Assembly (NCBI RefSeq): GCF_001456935.1
Contig: NZ_KQ758484.1
Coordinates: forward strand, 436,281-500,280
From: [Bacillus] enclensis
Lineage (GTDB): Bacteria; Bacillota; Bacilli; Bacillales; Bacillaceae_B
DNA: 64,000 bases
Direction of reading: 5' to 3'
Under the pieces are notes generated by a model. It did no database searches. It worked only from the letters and a program-made list of their open reading frames with translations, and was not told the origin of the DNA. Every line of letters starts with the position of its first letter. Within the stretch, counting starts at the first letter, position 1. The translations under genes were made by a program, and so were the position numbers. This document shows positions 60,412 through 64,000 of the stretch, in pieces.

Positions 60412-60530
60412 TTTTGAATATAGATAAATTTACACACTTTCAATTCTGGATAAAGGGATTGAAGCTTATTATTAGACCTTCTTAATCCCTCAATTCAGGA
60501 CGAACAGCATTCCAAATAATATTTTTCAAC

Positions 60531-60578
60531 AAAAAAGGTTCAATGACTGTGCGGAAGTGCACGTCATTGAACCTTTTG
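60531..60578 (-). terminator. Terminator of the MFS exporter gene
   Basis: On the minus strand AAAGGTTCAATGAC pairs with GTCATTGAACCTTT around a smaller TGCAC/GCA inner stem, followed by TTT and G. Confidence 0.9.
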
Positions 60579-60584
60579 ACCGTT

Positions 60585-62090
60585 TTAGATTGCTGCCGGT
60601 TTTGTTACTTTTTTGCCTTCGATTTTGCTTACTGCTTCTTCGCTTGTATCGACGCGTCTGACGAACAGGGCCAATACGAGGGCTACAAGGTTGATTCCAA
60701 GGGCAACGTAGAAGGAATATTGAATTCCTGCTAGCAGGGATTGCTGTGTCAACAGGGCAGTCGACTGTTCTGTTACAGTCGCCGGATCTACACCGCTCAT
60801 CAAGCTCTCTGCCTCAGTCTTGGCAACTGTATTCATGATGGTGATCAGGATCGCCGTACCGATTGAACCGGATACTTGCTGTGCCGTATTATTCACCGCT
60901 GTTCCGTGCGGATTCAAACGGTTAGGAAGCTGATTCAAACCATTCGTCATGATCGGCATCATCACCATGGACATCCCAAACAGACGCAGTGTGTAAATCA
61001 TGATGATATGAGTATAAGTCGTATCGATCTGCAAGTGTGCCAGCATATACGTGGATACTGCAGTGATCGTAAGTCCGGTAAGCGAAAGCACACGAGGACC
61101 GAATTTATCAAACAACTTACCAGTGATCGGAGACATGATTCCCATGATGATTGCACCCGGAAGCATCATCAGACCTGAATCCAGCGGGGAAATACCGCGG
61201 ACACTCTGAACATATGCAGGTGTCAAAATCATTCCTGAGAACATGGCAACCGCATTGACGATCGCGATCACGGATGCAAGTGCGAACATCGGATACTTAT
61301 AAACATGAAGATCCAATAACGGCTCATCAATCTTGAACTGACGGATAATGAAAGCAGCCAAGGCGATGCCACCGACAATAAGAGTCGTTAACACAATGCC
61401 ATCCGTCCATCCGTCTGAACTTGCAGTGGAGCACCCGTATAACAATCCTCCAAATCCGATGACAGAAAGAATGAGCGACATCATATCAAGTGAAGCTTCT
61501 TTATTTTGATCCATGATATTTCTGAATTTCCATACGGCCAGTAACAAGCTCATGACAGCCAATGGCAGGATCATTTCAAACAGCAGACGCCAGTCGTGAT
61601 GTTCCACGATGTAACCGGACAATGTCGGCCCGATTGCAGGTGCTGTGATCATGACCAGTCCGAAGACTCCCATCGCCGCCCCGCGCTTTTCACGGGGAAA
61701 GCTGACGAGCATAACGTTCATCAATAGTGGCCCCATTACAGAGGAACCTGCAGCCTGAACCATACGGCCTGTAAGAAGCAAACCAAAGTTTGGTGCAAAT
61801 GCTGCCAGTGCAGTACCCAGAGTGAAGATGGCCAGAGAAGTAATGACCAGGTTACGGTTCGAGAAACGAGTGATTAAAAACGCTGAAGCCGGTATCAACA
61901 CCCCGCTCACAAGCATATACCCCGTAGCAAGCCACTGAACAGTTGAATAATCTGCTATTTCCAAGTCAACCATGATGGATGGCAGTGCAACATTTAATAA
62001 TGAGTTATTTAAAAATGCGACGAAAGCTCCAATGAAAAGTATCGCCAACATTAAATAAGGCGGTTTTTTATTTTGAATTGCTGAGTCCAT
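60585..62090 (-). CDS. DHA2-family MFS drug exporter, 14 TM
   Basis: A 501-residue drug:H+ antiporter with about fourteen membrane segments. NSLLNVALPSIMVDL in TM1, the GRMVQAAGSSVMGPLL stretch (motif C-like, near TM4) and RLLFEMILPLAV are typical of LmrB/EmrB. The first cytosolic loop has RFSNRNLV. Start ATG 62090 follows GGGATGAGG. It is divergent from a TetR gene, with an operator between, so it is probably derepressed by its substrate. Confidence 0.9.
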   Translation of the reverse strand: MDSAIQNKKPPYLMLAILFIGAFVAFLNNSLLNVALPSIMVDLEIADYSTVQWLATGYMLVSGVLIPASAFLITRFSNRNLVITSLAIFTLGTALAAFAPNFGLLLTGRMVQAAGSSVMGPLLMNVMLVSFPREKRGAAMGVFGLVMITAPAIGPTLSGYIVEHHDWRLLFEMILPLAVMSLLLAVWKFRNIMDQNKEASLDMMSLILSVIGFGGLLYGCSTASSDGWTDGIVLTTLIVGGIALAAFIIRQFKIDEPLLDLHVYKYPMFALASVIAIVNAVAMFSGMILTPAYVQSVRGISPLDSGLMMLPGAIIMGIMSPITGKLFDKFGPRVLSLTGLTITAVSTYMLAHLQIDTTYTHIIMIYTLRLFGMSMVMMPIMTNGLNQLPNRLNPHGTAVNNTAQQVSGSIGTAILITIMNTVAKTEAESLMSGVDPATVTEQSTALLTQQSLLAGIQYSFYVALGINLVALVLALFVRRVDTSEEAVSKIEGKKVTKPAAI

Positions 62091-62136
62091 ACCCTCATCC
62101 CTTTTTCTTTTAGTATTTTATTTTGCTACTCGAACT

Positions 62137-62165
62137 ATTTTATACCCACAGTTCAAATAAATCAA
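62137..62165 (-). promoter_or_regulatory. Promoter of the MFS exporter gene
   Basis: TTGATT (62160-62165) and TAAAAT (62137-62142) on the minus strand, spacer 17 bp. The -35 meets the left edge of the palindrome at 62165. Confidence 0.7.
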
Positions 62166-62193
62166 CACTTTTATACCGTTAGTATAAAAATGT
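62165..62193. promoter_or_regulatory. Operator palindrome between TetR and MFS promoters
   Basis: TTTTATAC and GTATAAAA are perfect arms around CGTTA (62169-62189). Extension to AACAC and ATGTT gives 12 of 13 paired bases per arm. It fills the space between the two divergent -35 elements. Confidence 0.8.
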
Positions 62194-62221
62194 TGTCTTT
62201 CCAGTCTAAGAAAACTATACT
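62193..62221 (+). promoter_or_regulatory. Promoter of the TetR gene
   Basis: TTGTCT (62193-62198) and TATACT (62216-62221), spacer 17 bp. The start codon is 29 bp beyond the -10. Confidence 0.8.
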
Positions 62222-62250
62222 AATTTATAGAGGAAAGACTGGAGGCACGT

Positions 62251-63123
62251 ATGAATAATCGAAAAAGAAAAGTCGCAGATATCGCATTATCATTATTTAT
62301 AGAGAAAGGTTTCCAACAGACTTCAATCCAGGAAATCATAGATAAAGCCAATATTTCAAAAGGGACGTTCTATAATTACTTCACGTCCAAAAACGATTGT
62401 ATCGCTGATATTTTGGAGTACCTGCGCTATGACGCCAGTCAGCAAAGGGTCGCCATGCAGATTGGAAAAGATGCAAAGGACCGGAACGTCCTGGCAGAGC
62501 AGATCACCATCCTGATCAGATTAAATAAAGAACGCAATTTAAATGTCCTTTTCGAAGCGATCCTTTCATCAAACGAAGCTGATCTAAAAAAACTGGTCAT
62601 GCAGCACCGGATGATCGAGATGGAATGGCTGTCCAACCGTTTCATCGAAGTCATGGGGGACGAAATAAGGAAAGTTGCCTTTGAAGGGACTGTCTTGTTT
62701 TATGGAATGCTTCAGTATGAATTATTTACGATGCGGGTGACCAACAGCTCTTCACCAGTGGAGAAACTGGTGGATGTTGTCCTCTCCTATATCGAACTGA
62801 TCATTCCATATATGTTGAAACATGATACAGCCATGTTGGATCACTCAGCAATCGATCTTTTGCAATCCAATATTGATAAACGAACTGTTACGAAATCGGA
62901 TATAGTGGAGCATGGTGAACGCCTTCAGAAACATTGTCGTTTTAACAATGAGCAGCAGGACTTATTCGACGCTATCATAAATGAAGTGCAGCAGGACCGG
63001 ATCCGAAAAGTCGTCCTTAAGCCCCTGCTGAAACCATTCCAGCAATTATTCAATGACACGGATGAAGAGTCCCATGTGCATAAGTTTACGAATATGATTT
63101 GGTATTATTTGAAGTCGGTTTGA
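62251..63123 (+). CDS. TetR-family repressor of the divergent MFS exporter
   Basis: A 290-residue TetR-type regulator. The HTH is at residues 7-55: ALSLFIEKGFQQTSIQEIIDKANISKGTFYNYF. The ligand/dimer part is long (typical TetR proteins are about 190-210), with an added C-terminal helical segment ending YYLKSV. It resembles YerO of B. subtilis in length and in regulating a neighbouring exporter, but the exporter there is RND type. ATG follows GGAGG. It probably binds the 62165-62193 operator, repressing itself and the exporter. Confidence 0.87.
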   Translation: MNNRKRKVADIALSLFIEKGFQQTSIQEIIDKANISKGTFYNYFTSKNDCIADILEYLRYDASQQRVAMQIGKDAKDRNVLAEQITILIRLNKERNLNVLFEAILSSNEADLKKLVMQHRMIEMEWLSNRFIEVMGDEIRKVAFEGTVLFYGMLQYELFTMRVTNSSSPVEKLVDVVLSYIELIIPYMLKHDTAMLDHSAIDLLQSNIDKRTVTKSDIVEHGERLQKHCRFNNEQQDLFDAIINEVQQDRIRKVVLKPLLKPFQQLFNDTDEESHVHKFTNMIWYYLKSV

Positions 63124-63140
63124 TGATTTTATATTGATGT

Positions 63141-63177
63141 ATGCCTCCGAAAAGGTTACTTTTTGGGGGCATTTTTA
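63141..63177 (+). terminator. Terminator of the TetR gene
   Basis: TGCC.CC pairs with GG.GGCA and AAAAG with CTTTT, around GTTA, followed by TTTTTATTT. Confidence 0.8.
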
Positions 63178-63345
63178 TTTAAAGAGATTGGACGTGGGAT
63201 TTTTTTATTACAAGACTTGTTTAGGGAAAGATACATTCAGTTGATATAGGGATTGTTGATAGTGATGTGAATGATAAAGGCTTCAATTTGATAATAAATG
63301 CAGGTTTGTGAGAATAAGTAGAGGGGTTCGATTATATCTTAATGC
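63178..63345. other. Intergenic, no gene seen
   Basis: A/T-rich gap between the TetR terminator and array P5. No open frame with a ribosome site; no hairpin of note. Confidence 0.35.
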
Positions 63346-63348
63346 ATT

Positions 63349-63453
63349 TGAAATAAGGATTTTCTGTTTCGATAATAAAAGTTCGATTTCCGATAAAACA
63401 TTCGTTGATTTCGATAATAAAAAGTCGATTTTCGATAATATCTAGGATTCAGC
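63349..63453. repeat. Periodic array P5: CGATAATAAAA every 21 bp
   Basis: Units at 63370, 63391, 63412 and 63433, with a diverged one at 63349 (TGAAATAAGG). Core CGATAATAAAA, usually preceded by TTT; the other bases differ. Exact 21-bp spacing. It lies ahead of the rRNA terminator. Confidence 0.85.
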
Positions 63454-63679
63454 CATCAACCCAATACTCAATTTCGTGATATTTATATAAAATAGACACG
63501 TTTTTTCAGAAAACATGACTTGCTTTTTTAACCCAGGCCGAGGTTTTTTATTAAAATAGACAAATAACGGGCTTTAAAGAAGGAAATTTGATAGTTTTAA
63601 TAAAAAGATGTGAAGACGTTTTTGGTTAACCATTATCCAATCCACTGCTATACCATCATCGTTTCACCCCACACAAAAA

Positions 63680-63712
63680 AAGAACAACTCCTAAGAGCTG
63701 CCCTTTTTTCTA
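63680..63712 (-). terminator. Terminator of the rRNA operon
   Basis: On the minus strand GGCAGCTC pairs imperfectly with GAGTTGTTC around a TTAG loop, followed by seven T. Located just behind the 5S gene. Confidence 0.75.
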
Positions 63713-63715
63713 TTT

Positions 63716-63832
<117 letters not shown>

Positions 63833-63932
63833 CGAATATTCAATTGAAGGGTTTGTTCCTTCAAAACTAGATAAAGGATTGATGTCAAGAATACCGGTAT
63901 TGCCGTGTTGTTCATTTAAAAATGACTCTTTG

Positions 63933-64000
<68 letters not shown>

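Noticed and set aside
62201..62242. CCAGTCT/AGACTGG pair as an mRNA hairpin hiding the TetR ribosome site.
   Set aside because: The left arm lies within the promoter spacer upstream of the expected start, so it would not be in the mRNA.

Overview
This window comes from a low-to-moderate GC Gram-positive bacterium of the Bacillaceae. It is close to Bacillus in the broad sense, perhaps a marine Bacillus/Rossellomorea-type genome, but the species cannot be fixed from sequence reading alone. The evidence is strong GGAGG ribosome sites, ATG/GTG/TTG starts, the purEKBCSQLFMNHD order, the run yerA-yerB-yerC-pcrB-pcrA-ligA-yerH, gatCAB next to dgkB and rlmCD, and the argCJBD-carAB-argF cluster. Most of these genes are on the minus strand.

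Layout. 1-2.2 kb: the end of an oxoprolinase subunit gene, an NRAMP-like transporter and ywbE. 2.4-4.3 kb: a small HTH gene, then a divergent polyamine pair, speE and speD. 4.3-18.7 kb: rlmCD, a two-gene cassette of unknown function, dgkB, an arylamine N-acetyltransferase, an HTH regulator, a thioredoxin-like protein, a small membrane-protein cluster, a secreted thermolysin-type protease and gatCAB. 19-22 kb: an AbrB-type membrane protein, a YueI-like protein and an uncharacterised membrane protein. 22.2-31.7 kb: the complete arginine operon with ArgR/AhrC-type boxes. 32-34 kb: isocitrate lyase and a small membrane protein. 34.2-44.5 kb: yerH, ligA, pcrA, pcrB, yerC, yerB and yerA. 44.7-58.9 kb: two small membrane proteins and the twelve-gene purine operon, with PurR boxes, a sigma-A promoter, a guanine-class riboswitch and its terminator. 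59-63.1 kb: yebG, yebE, a candidate small RNA, and an MFS exporter divergent from its TetR regulator. 63.7-64 kb: 5S rRNA and the 3' end of 23S rRNA.

The most unusual content is between the genes. Five intergenic gaps each hold a short array in which a private core recurs at an exact period (20, 21, 20, 25 and 21 bp) while the sequence between the cores is unrelated. In the 25-bp array, inside the purine operon between purH and purD, the two halves of the palindromic core change together (GTACC/GGTAC, GAGCC/GGCTC, GTGCC/GGCAC), which suggests selection for dyad symmetry. I know of no description of these arrays. The gaps also carry three dispersed palindromic repeat families, here called A, B and C. 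One B copy is nested inside an A copy, one C copy sits at the argC stop codon inside the arginine operon, and A separates pcrA from ligA. A shared GAGGGACGGGC terminator-like hairpin recurs three times.

Gene functions come from recognising family motifs by eye. No database search was run. Start codons were chosen by ribosome-binding-site spacing, so several differ from the longest possible frame.
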